NCBI GenBank assembly: GCA_028282845.1
Contig: JANQGY010000001.1
Location: 1-64,000, forward strand
Reading direction: 5' to 3'
Source of the DNA: a bacterium
Lineage (GTDB): Bacteria > Fidelibacterota > Marinisomatia > Marinisomatales > JAHJCW01
DNA length: 64,000 bases
Under the pieces are notes generated by a model. That model had not been told where the DNA came from and ran no database searches. It worked only from the letters and a program-made list of their open reading frames with translations. The translations under genes and the position numbers were made by a program. Of this stretch, positions 1-7,101 are shown in pieces (position 1 is the first letter of the stretch; every line of letters begins with the position of its first letter).

Positions 1-1
1 A

Positions 2-169
2 AAAACAGCAGGAGCATATTATTACATGGCAACTAAAGATATTTTTGCAGCAAGTAGGTTTTTAGGGCATAGTTCTGTTAAAGTTACAGAATCTCATTAC
101 GTGGGATTAATACAATCATTACAAACTGAATATTCTAACAAATTTGAACACTTTTTAACCAATATTTAA
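2..169 (+). CDS. Tyrosine recombinase/integrase, C-terminal fragment
   Basis: An open frame enters from the left edge and ends at a TAA at 167-169, giving 55 visible residues. The segment FLGHSSVKVTESHY carries the LGH box and the C-terminal tyrosine expected at the end of the phage-integrase catalytic domain (LGHxS...T..Y), so this is the last part of a site-specific tyrosine recombinase. It could be a Xer-type enzyme, but its position 149 bp from the 3' end of a tRNA gene, with repeats between, fits an integrative-element integrase better. The gene is cut by the window edge, so family and completeness cannot be judged. Confidence 0.75.
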   Translation, partial: KTAGAYYYMATKDIFAASRFLGHSSVKVTESHYVGLIQSLQTEYSNKFEHFLTNI

Positions 170-180
170 GTCAATTTTGT

Positions 181-230
181 ACTCCATATATACTCTATCT
201 TTATCATTTTTACTCTATATTTACTCTATA
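181..230. repeat. Short direct repeats (TACTCTATA-like) between integrase and tRNA
   Basis: Four imperfect copies of TACTCTATA occur in 50 bp: TACTCCATA (beginning one base before this interval), TACTCTATC at 191, TACTCTATA at 211 and TACTCTATA at 222. Clustered short direct repeats beside an integrase gene are what arm-type integrase or excisionase binding sites look like. That role is inference; only the repeat is seen. Confidence 0.4.
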
Positions 231-283
231 ATCATACTATTTGATACTAATCCATACTGCTCAGAAAAAAGGGGCAAATTACA

Positions 284-302
284 ATTTTCTCGACGAGAAA
301 AT
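284..302. promoter_or_regulatory. 19-bp perfect hyphenated palindrome (operator or recombination core)
   Basis: ATTTTCTCG-A-CGAGAAAAT is a perfect 9-bp inverted repeat around one central base. The loop is too small for an RNA hairpin, so a dimeric DNA-binding protein or a recombinase core site is more likely. It lies 16 bp from the 3' end of the tRNA-Asp gene. Confidence 0.35.
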
Positions 303-317
303 GGGTATTTTAAGGAG

Positions 318-392
318 CGGGACCGACGGGACTTGAACCCGCGACCTCCGGCTTGACAGGCCGGCGTTCTAACCAATCTGAACTACGATCCC
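318..392 (-). tRNA. tRNA-Asp (anticodon GTC)
   Basis: The reverse strand folds as a standard tRNA. The acceptor stem is GGGATCG/CGGTCCC, the D-arm contains AGTTCAGATTGGTTAGAAC, the anticodon stem CCGGC/GCCGG encloses loop CTGTCAA (anticodon GTC, Asp), and the T-arm contains GGTTCAAGTCC. The discriminator base is G. CCA is not encoded, because CTC follows on this strand. The 3' end faces the integrase remnant, the usual geometry for an element inserted at a tRNA 3' end. Confidence 0.95.
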
Positions 393-397
393 AAAAT

Positions 398-628
398 CTA
401 TTTCTTAGGACGATAAATGAGCGCTACCGGAATAACAACCACATAGCCTACAAAAAGTAATATTGGAGCAAGCGTGAGACTTTGAAAACTATCTACCGAG
501 CCGGTTGCCATTATGATATATCCGGCAATGATTAACAATATTCCAACAAGAAATATCAAATAATTTACCTTTTTAAATTCCCAACCTTCAAATAGATGGA
601 CTTCTTCCGATACTTTTTTCTCACTCAT
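398..628 (-). CDS. DUF3098-like small two-TM membrane protein
   Basis: A 76-residue protein with a short polar N-terminus, a segment reading KKVNYLIFLVGILLIIAGYI, and a second hydrophobic segment preceded by LTLAPILLFVGY, ending in a basic tail. This matches the layout of DUF3098 proteins (NY..-TM-G..LM..G...-LAPI-TM), small Bacteroidota membrane proteins of unknown function. I start it at the ATG at 626-628; a longer frame would need a TTG at 667 that lies inside the -33 promoter element. It is divergent from mltG, with 117 bp between them. Confidence 0.7.
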   Translation of the reverse strand: MSEKKVSEEVHLFEGWEFKKVNYLIFLVGILLIIAGYIIMATGSVDSFQSLTLAPILLFVGYVVVIPVALIYRPKK

Positions 629-636
629 AGCGGCGT

Positions 637-668
637 CAAAATTAATATATGTGCTACGCTTAACCAAA
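637..668 (-). promoter_or_regulatory. Bacteroidota-type promoter for the DUF3098-like gene
   Basis: On the minus strand TTTG (665-668) is followed after 20 bp by TAATTTTG (637-644), matching the Bacteroidota housekeeping promoter TTTG-N19/21-TAnnTTTG. Only 8 bp separate the -7 element from the ATG at 628, so the mRNA would be nearly leaderless. Confidence 0.55.
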
Positions 669-702
669 CGATTTTACTGCAATTGCACGGTACAATTTAC
701 TT

Positions 703-735
703 TTTGACATTGCAATTCTTTGCGACGTAATTTTG
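703..735 (+). promoter_or_regulatory. Bacteroidota-type promoter for mltG
   Basis: TTTG (703-706), a 21-bp spacer, then TAATTTTG (728-735), the same -7 sequence as the divergent promoter next to it. The ATG of mltG begins 10 bp after the -7 element, so the transcript should have a very short leader and no Shine-Dalgarno site. Confidence 0.55.
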
Positions 736-745
736 GCGCTCAAAA

Positions 746-1780
746 ATGGTAAAAAAATCCCTAAGAAATAATTTGTCCAAATATGCCGTCTATCTATTAT
801 TTGGTTTATTGATCTGTTTTATTGCAACAGCTACTGTACTATTTCTTTGGCCGCAAAATAATCTTGATAGCAAAATAAAAGTAACTATACCGCACGGATC
901 ATCTTTAACGCATATCTCTGAAATTTTGTTGGAAAAGGGACTTGTAACTAACCAACAAATGTTCATATTAGGTACACGATTAATGGGCTACAGTAATAAT
1001 ATCCCAGCCGGTATTTTTGCTCTACAGGATGCCAATACTAATCGACAAATTGTAAAGCAACTTGTTGAAAATAACCAATCAATGATCAAAGTGACAATTT
1101 TAGAAGGTTGGACAATAAATGATGTAGCGCAGATACTATCAGATGAATTAGGATTAAGCAAAGAGATCATTTCTAATTTATGCTATGATCAACAGTTCAT
1201 AAGTGAATTGGGATTTAATGCTAATTCTTTGGAAGGTTATCTATTCCCGGATACTTATTTGTTTTTGGAGATCGAAAAAGATCCCAAAGTCATTATTGGT
1301 CAAATTGTTGCCGAATTTAATGAAATTTTTGATGACGATATGGCAGTCCAGGCAGAAGCACTTGGTTATACAAAACACGACATAATAACCATCGCTTCAA
1401 TTATTGAAGGAGAGGCAATTTTTGACAGCGAGCGCGAAATCATATCCGCTGTTTATCACAATCGTTTAAAAAGAAGCATGTTGTTACAGGCTGATCCAAC
1501 TGTTCAATATATAATTAGTGATGGACCAAGAAGATTGAGCTTGGATGACCTTAAAATTGATTCGCCCTACAATACCTACATTTATCAGGGATTACCGCCG
1601 GGACCTATTTGTAATCCAAGCCGGTCTTCCATCATGGCGGCACTGTACCCCGATGATAATGATTATTTATTCTTTGTCGCCCGTGGCGATGGTTATCATA
1701 CTTTCACCAGAACAATTGATGAGCATAATCGTGCTAAGCGCGAATTTCAAAAAGTACGTAGAATGGCAAGGCAGGGTTAA
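746..1780 (+). CDS. mltG: Endolytic murein transglycosylase MltG (YceG family)
   Basis: A 344-residue membrane-anchored lytic transglycosylase that cuts nascent peptidoglycan strands in the periplasm and is thought to end glycan synthesis. A short basic N-terminus precedes one TM helix (about residues 13-35), a small LysM-like/linker region, then the YceG domain. The family signature ASIIEGEA (residues 217-224) holds the expected catalytic Glu221, followed by YHNRL and the LQADPTVQY segment. Length is normal. It starts at ATG 746 just after a promoter and is followed 7 bp later by the pcrA-type helicase gene, so the two are probably cotranscribed. Confidence 0.95.
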   Translation: MVKKSLRNNLSKYAVYLLFGLLICFIATATVLFLWPQNNLDSKIKVTIPHGSSLTHISEILLEKGLVTNQQMFILGTRLMGYSNNIPAGIFALQDANTNRQIVKQLVENNQSMIKVTILEGWTINDVAQILSDELGLSKEIISNLCYDQQFISELGFNANSLEGYLFPDTYLFLEIEKDPKVIIGQIVAEFNEIFDDDMAVQAEALGYTKHDIITIASIIEGEAIFDSEREIISAVYHNRLKRSMLLQADPTVQYIISDGPRRLSLDDLKIDSPYNTYIYQGLPPGPICNPSRSSIMAALYPDDNDYLFFVARGDGYHTFTRTIDEHNRAKREFQKVRRMARQG

Positions 1781-1787
1781 GTAGCAA

Positions 1788-3956
1788 ATGAGTTTAAAGA
1801 ATCTTAATAAAACTCAGCGATCGGCAGTAGAAGCAACAAAAGGTCCGGTCTTGATATTTGCTGGTGCTGGTAGTGGTAAAACCCGCGTACTGACGCATAA
1901 AATATATTATTTACTGCGCGAGGATCTGTATAAACCGGAAGATATTATCGCAGTTACCTTCACTAATAAGGCTGCTCAGGAAATGAAATCGCGTATTCGC
2001 ACTCTATTGAAGGATCCGGTATTAAAAATTACCATTGGTACATTCCACTCAATTTGTGCGCAGATATTGCGCAAGCATATTCATCGGCTTGGTTATACTA
2101 ATGATTTTGCGATTTATGACAGTGCCGATCAACAGGATTTGCTTAGAATAATATTGGATAAGATGAATGTTTCCAAAACGATGATGACGCCCAAAGGTGT
2201 TTCGTCGCAGATCAGTCTTTTCAAGAATCAGATGCTAACGCCTGATGATGTTGCTCAAAAGGCGCGCACCATTGCTGAAAAAAAATTGGCTGAAGTTTAT
2301 CCCGCCTATCAACAGGCTTTAAAAGATAATAATGCCGTTGATTTTGATGATCTATTGTTATTGCCATTGCAAGTATTTGAGAATCATCCCCGCATCCTTA
2401 GTTCCTACCAAAAACAATGGAAATATGTTTTAGTAGATGAGTATCAGGATACCAATTTGCCACAATTCTTATTCGTGAGCAAAATAGCTGAGAAGCATCA
2501 GCAAATTTGTGTTGTAGGCGATGATGATCAGTCAATCTATGGTTGGCGCGGAGCGAATATCAGAAATATATTGGATTTTGAGAAAGTCTTCCCCAATAGC
2601 ACCATTTTTACTTTGGAAAAAAACTATCGTTCCTCGCAAAAGATATTAGATGCCGCGACAATCGTGGTTAAGAATAATGTTGATCGTGCCGCTAAGGAAT
2701 TATATTCGGTTCACGGTACCGGCGAGAAATTAGGATTTATTCGTACCATGGATGAATTGGAAGAAGCCGATGCCGTTATATCAGCCTTAGAAAAAGAGAT
2801 CAAATTAAATAAACGATCTTTTAGCGACTTTGCCGTACTATACCGTGTCAATGCCCAATCAAGGGCTTTGGAGGATAGCTTCAGGCGCATGGGCATTCCT
2901 TATAATATTATCGGCGGAATCCGATTCTATGAGCGTAAGGAAGTCAAGGATATGTTAGCTTATTTACGGCTGATCCTCAATCTCAAGGATACCGTTTCAT
3001 TGAGGCGAGTGGTGAATTTCCCGCCCCGTGGAATCGGGATCAAAACCGTTAATAAATGTGTTCAAAAAGCTGAAGCAACCGGTAAGGAATTATTTGAAAT
3101 ATTGAGAGATCCAAGCGGAATTGATATTCGCGGAAAACAGGCTGAAGCTCTTAGGAATTTCCACAATATCATAATTAATTATCATAATTTAGTTGACAGC
3201 CTTGATGCCCGGGAATTAATCGCTGCTCTTAGCGAGGAAATTGGAATTTTAAAGTATTTTAAAAATTCTAATGATCATGAAGAGGTTGAACGTTATCAGA
3301 ATATACGTGAATTGTTCAATAGTGTAGATGCCTATATTCAACGCAATCCTGAGGGGGGGCTGAAAGGATTTATTGAAGAAGTCTCCTTATTAACCGATAT
3401 TGATTCTTGGAATGATCAGGATAACCGCGTAACGCTGATGACCCTGCATAGCGCTAAAGGATTGGAATTCCCGATTGTTTTTATTACCGGACTGGAAGAC
3501 GGTTTATTTCCGCTCTACCGGGCATTAGACAGCCGCAAAGAGTTGGAGGAGGAACGGCGCTTGTTTTATGTCGGTTTGACAAGGGCAATGGAGCGAGTTT
3601 ATCTGCTTTATGCAACACAAAGACGCCGTATGGGAGCCGACTATGAGCTAGGTTTAATTTCACGGTTCCTGCGCGAAATACCGGATGATTTCATTGAAGA
3701 GATACCATTCTCATCGGCACTAACAAGAAAAGTAATCAAAACCAAACCGGGCCGTATTGAAGCTAAAAAAACACGAACAGTAACTACTTTCGATGATTTT
3801 AAAATCGGTGATATGGTGGAACACGCCATCTTTGGAAAGGGTGAGATCAAGGCGTTAAGCGGAGCAGGCGAAAATCAACGCGTGGGAGTAGTTTTTAAAG
3901 ACGGACTAAAGAAAAAATTAATCGTCAAATATGCCAATCTTAAGAAGGTAGATTAA
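1788..3956 (+). CDS. pcrA: ATP-dependent DNA helicase, UvrD/PcrA type
   Basis: A 722-residue superfamily 1A 3'-5' helicase acting in excision repair, recombination control and replication restart. Walker A GAGSGKT is at residues 26-32, followed by the DEYQDT Walker B, GDDDQSIYGWRGA, YRSS, TLHSAKGLEFP and VGLTRA motifs in canonical order. The last ~50 residues (GDMVEHAIFGKGEI...) form the PcrA/UvrD C-terminal Tudor-like domain that binds RNA polymerase in characterised relatives. Full length, no broken motifs. It starts 7 bp after mltG. PcrA versus UvrD is a naming choice only. Confidence 0.96.
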   Translation: MSLKNLNKTQRSAVEATKGPVLIFAGAGSGKTRVLTHKIYYLLREDLYKPEDIIAVTFTNKAAQEMKSRIRTLLKDPVLKITIGTFHSICAQILRKHIHRLGYTNDFAIYDSADQQDLLRIILDKMNVSKTMMTPKGVSSQISLFKNQMLTPDDVAQKARTIAEKKLAEVYPAYQQALKDNNAVDFDDLLLLPLQVFENHPRILSSYQKQWKYVLVDEYQDTNLPQFLFVSKIAEKHQQICVVGDDDQSIYGWRGANIRNILDFEKVFPNSTIFTLEKNYRSSQKILDAATIVVKNNVDRAAKELYSVHGTGEKLGFIRTMDELEEADAVISALEKEIKLNKRSFSDFAVLYRVNAQSRALEDSFRRMGIPYNIIGGIRFYERKEVKDMLAYLRLILNLKDTVSLRRVVNFPPRGIGIKTVNKCVQKAEATGKELFEILRDPSGIDIRGKQAEALRNFHNIIINYHNLVDSLDARELIAALSEEIGILKYFKNSNDHEEVERYQNIRELFNSVDAYIQRNPEGGLKGFIEEVSLLTDIDSWNDQDNRVTLMTLHSAKGLEFPIVFITGLEDGLFPLYRALDSRKELEEERRLFYVGLTRAMERVYLLYATQRRRMGADYELGLISRFLREIPDDFIEEIPFSSALTRKVIKTKPGRIEAKKTRTVTTFDDFKIGDMVEHAIFGKGEIKALSGAGENQRVGVVFKDGLKKKLIVKYANLKKVD

Positions 3957-3981
3957 AAAATTATTTATTTAAATATCAGTT

Positions 3982-5760
3982 CTATTTCAATAAGAGCATT
4001 TTATTTGTATAAGAAATGGTCTCATTGGTGGATTTTGATGTAGTTGTAACGGTATATAAATATGTTCCCGCGGAAACCTTGTTTCCGTTAAAATCAATGC
4101 CTGACCACTGTACTTGATTATTGCCTGGACTTACATTTTGATAATCCCAATTAATTACTTCATTCCCCATTATATCATAGACTGTTACTGTAACATCGCT
4201 TGGTTCGTCAATGGAGTATGCAATATTTGTACTAGGATTGAAAGGATTTGGATAGTTAACTGAGATAGCGATTTCTTCATCAGGAATTTCAGCTATTTTT
4301 GCACTAGGATTATACTCAATATTTTTCGTACCACTGCTAGTTATGCCATTTTTTGTAATTGTACATTTTAGAGTAAACCCGGTTGACCACATCATTTCAC
4401 TATGAAATTGCCCACTGCCTACATTGACCCACGAACCTCCATTCAGTTTTTTTTGCCATTGGTATGAAGAACCTCCGTTGGGGTAGCCAACATATGTACC
4501 CCATTGACGATAACCTAGGGCACCCGGACCACTGATGGTAACCAAAAAACTTGGTGGTTTAAATCCTGCTACAATATAAGCTCTATCTGAGTGTATTCGC
4601 GCAACATTTCGCCAAGATGTATCACCTATCCCTTCATAGGGATTAGAAAATTTAGCGATTCTATCGGGATTAGTAAATTTCTCTGCAGCCATTACAGTGC
4701 CCCAATCTTTACTGGAGTGCATATAGGCATGACACCAAGCTTCTGGTCCATCTTCTCCATCGTTTTGATGGCGTCCTCCAAACAAATGACCAATTTCGTG
4801 AACAAAAGTTTTCTTTTCATAGCAGTTGCTACCAATTACAGCATAAGCAGATGACGACGTTGCGGGGATAGAAGCAGACAGTCCGCAACCACTAGATTGA
4901 GGTTGCACGATTAGGATAGCAACGTCTGCTCCATAAGTGTTTCGTAACTGATTTACAGTATAATTATTTTTAAACCAATTCAAATGATCTTCCCAATTTC
5001 CATTTAAATCATTGTAATATACTTTTGCTGTGTGTATAATTGTGCAGAGCGGTTTGTTTGCATATTGACCTGGAATGTTATTATAGACGGTATTGGCCTG
5101 GTTTTTAGAGTCATAAATCAACGAGTTCATATTTGCTGCCCCACCAACAGCCATTTCAGCATTGTTGGTATAACACACTAAAACGTCATAATTATATTGA
5201 GCTGTTGGTTTACCTAAACTGTTACTATTACTATATATATTATAATTAGTATCCAAAGCACCTGTAGGGTAGTCAGGGCTATGTGCCGGAGGTAATTTGC
5301 TACGATCTATTTTATATAAAATTCCTTTATTATCATTCAAAGGTACAATATGATAACTATTCTGTAATGTCCAGATTTCACCGGATAGGTTACCCATATT
5401 AACTGAAATAAATGAATAACCAATTTCTTCCTTTTCATTATAAATATCTCCAAACCATGTCCAATGCCTTGCGTTCTCATATTCAATGGATCTACTTTTT
5501 GCTTCGATTCTAATTTCATGAGATATGTTTAATTCTATTTCTGGATTTTTATCAAATATTTCTTTTCCTTTGAATAATACAATCTGTGGTTCAATTACAT
5601 GGTCTTGTTTGGTAACAATATTAAATACTTTGATTTGTTCCGCATTTAAAGACCCCTTACTATAGGACTCAAATATTGAATTCATTTTATAATCTTGTGC
5701 AAATGGATGACATATAAATCCAAATGATAGCAACAGTAAAAGTTTTATTGTGTTTTTCAT
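3982..5760 (-). CDS. Secreted metzincin-type zinc protease with T9SS sorting domain
   Basis: A 592-residue exported protein. Residues 1-21 are a signal peptide. The protease domain has the metzincin zinc site HEIGHLFGGRH (ligands His321, His325, His331; Glu322 catalytic) and a downstream Met-turn candidate GTVMA, as in reprolysin/M12-like peptidases. An Ig-like stretch follows, then a C-terminal FlgD-like sorting domain beginning NYPNPFNPSTNI and ending NKMLLLK, typical of type IX secretion cargo. The start ATG has an AGGAG site upstream. It is the second gene of a minus-strand pair, 23 bp after the propeller lipoprotein. The substrate is unknown; a role in extracellular protein degradation is inferred. 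Confidence 0.85.
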   Translation of the reverse strand: MKNTIKLLLLLSFGFICHPFAQDYKMNSIFESYSKGSLNAEQIKVFNIVTKQDHVIEPQIVLFKGKEIFDKNPEIELNISHEIRIEAKSRSIEYENARHWTWFGDIYNEKEEIGYSFISVNMGNLSGEIWTLQNSYHIVPLNDNKGILYKIDRSKLPPAHSPDYPTGALDTNYNIYSNSNSLGKPTAQYNYDVLVCYTNNAEMAVGGAANMNSLIYDSKNQANTVYNNIPGQYANKPLCTIIHTAKVYYNDLNGNWEDHLNWFKNNYTVNQLRNTYGADVAILIVQPQSSGCGLSASIPATSSSAYAVIGSNCYEKKTFVHEIGHLFGGRHQNDGEDGPEAWCHAYMHSSKDWGTVMAAEKFTNPDRIAKFSNPYEGIGDTSWRNVARIHSDRAYIVAGFKPPSFLVTISGPGALGYRQWGTYVGYPNGGSSYQWQKKLNGGSWVNVGSGQFHSEMMWSTGFTLKCTITKNGITSSGTKNIEYNPSAKIAEIPDEEIAISVNYPNPFNPSTNIAYSIDEPSDVTVTVYDIMGNEVINWDYQNVSPGNNQVQWSGIDFNGNKVSAGTYLYTVTTTSKSTNETISYTNKMLLLK

Positions 5761-5783
5761 TATTTGAATCTCCTAATTAATTG

Positions 5784-6878
5784 TTATTCGATTAAGGGTT
5801 GAAATTTTGACCGGAGACCTTCGGTTAAATACTGTTGATTGCTCCCATCAGAATCCATGACGTAGATTTTACATGAAAGATCATTACATTCAGTGAAAGT
5901 AATGTATTTACTATAATATGAAATATCTGGTGCGAAAGAATTATTAAATCCCTTAGTCAATTGCATTTCATTTTCACCATCAATATCAATTCTATGAAAT
6001 TCCGAATAGTTCAGACTATATAAGACAAATTCATTTTTAGGTGCGAGCTGGATATCCCAAATATCATTACTAATGTCAAATAAATGGATAGTTTCTAAAT
6101 TAGAACCGTCAGTATTAAAAATATACAATGGATAATATAGATCGGAATTACTATAAATGTATGGCCAAGTGGATAGAAATAGTATTTTCTCACCATCCGA
6201 TGTAACTTGGTGATGCTTAGGCTGAATGTTACCATATTGGCAAGTAATACAAATTTTGTCACTACCATCTAAATTCATGGTATACAATTGGTAGTGATTG
6301 GTAGCATTTATATCAGTATATCTGTAAAGAATCCGATTTTCGATTGGAATAAATTTCGGATAAATTTCAGACACGGAATCAGTGTTTGTAATATTGGTTT
6401 TACTTGATCCGTCAATATTCATCACAAAGATGTCTGATAGTGGAGTTAATTCAGTGCTATAAATCAACTGATGGCCGTCACCAGTAAAAATAGGAATGCT
6501 ATGATATTTATTATCGTTGGTTAAATTTTTGATATTACTACCATCACTATTCATTAGGTAAATATCAGAGTTATCATAACTATAAGTTCTTTTAAAACAG
6601 ATTTTCTCCCCGTCCGGTGAAAAAAGAAAATCAGTAATATCATCAATTCCATATGTAAGTTGAGTTTGATTTGAACCATCCATATCCATGATCCACAGGT
6701 CATTATCATTGTATAATGCATTATCAGGATTTCGATCTCTTAGAAAGGCAATTTTATAAGTAGTTTGTTTGTCTTCACCGTCATCAGAGTGGAACAGCTT
6801 GCAGGAGTTTGTAAGTGAAATAAGTATAATGATTATTACAATAGATAAAAAACTAATGTTATTGCGTAAAATGTTCAT
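5784..6878 (-). CDS. TolB-like beta-propeller lipoprotein
   Basis: A 364-residue lipoprotein. The N-terminal hydrophobic segment ends in the lipobox LTNSC (Cys26). The body contains repeated blades with the WD40-like/PD40 signature (MDGSNQTQLTYG, SDGEKICF, NIDGSSKTNITN, MDSDGSNQQYLTEG), giving a six- or seven-bladed propeller like the C-terminal half of TolB. It lacks the TolB N-terminal domain and is not beside tol/pal genes, so it is probably a surface or periplasmic binding or scaffolding lipoprotein. It is the first gene of the minus-strand pair with the metzincin, possibly a functional partner. Confidence 0.75.
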   Translation of the reverse strand: MNILRNNISFLSIVIIIILISLTNSCKLFHSDDGEDKQTTYKIAFLRDRNPDNALYNDNDLWIMDMDGSNQTQLTYGIDDITDFLFSPDGEKICFKRTYSYDNSDIYLMNSDGSNIKNLTNDNKYHSIPIFTGDGHQLIYSTELTPLSDIFVMNIDGSSKTNITNTDSVSEIYPKFIPIENRILYRYTDINATNHYQLYTMNLDGSDKICITCQYGNIQPKHHQVTSDGEKILFLSTWPYIYSNSDLYYPLYIFNTDGSNLETIHLFDISNDIWDIQLAPKNEFVLYSLNYSEFHRIDIDGENEMQLTKGFNNSFAPDISYYSKYITFTECNDLSCKIYVMDSDGSNQQYLTEGLRSKFQPLIE

Positions 6879-6898
6879 AAAACGACGCCTCAGAGATT

Positions 6899-6931
6899 TT
6901 AAATTAGTTCTAAAAAGGAAATAAGTACAAA
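6899..6931 (-). promoter_or_regulatory. Candidate promoter for the propeller-protease pair
   Basis: On the minus strand TTTG (6928-6931) and TAATTTAA (6899-6906) are separated by 21 bp. This nearly matches TTTG-N21-TAnnTTTG but lacks the final TG. It is placed 20 bp before the ATG of the lipoprotein. Confidence 0.3.
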
Positions 6932-6983
6932 CAATATTAGGACTATTTTACCTTTTATTCTTGTATGGTGATTGTTTTGCTTA

Positions 6984-7008
6984 TTAATTTTAATGAGACT
7001 CAGTCTCA
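6984..7008. promoter_or_regulatory. Candidate iron-responsive operator 1
   Basis: The 17-mer TTAATTTTAATGAGACT at 6984-7000 recurs exactly at 21065-21081 before the fur-feoAB operon. Here it runs into a perfect 7-1-7 palindrome TGAGACT-C-AGTCTCA (6994-7008), the same geometry as the classical 7-1-7 Fur box although the bases differ. Its position about 95 bp upstream of the heme-type receptor fits an operator for the Fur protein of this island. Regulator identity is inference. Confidence 0.6.
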
Positions 7009-7101
7009 ATACAATTAATCTTTAGTGGCTTTGAAGTCAGCTATGCAGATAACAATTCAAAATATTGATACGGGATTTAACTTAGTAATTACGGACTTTT
7101 G

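Noticed and set aside
180..230. Possible CRISPR array from the TACTCTATA repeats
   Set aside because: The units are only about 9 bp and spacing is irregular, with no repeat-spacer structure.
629..667. TTG start for the DUF3098-like gene
   Set aside because: The TTG is part of the promoter -33 element, and the ATG at 628 gives a normal protein.
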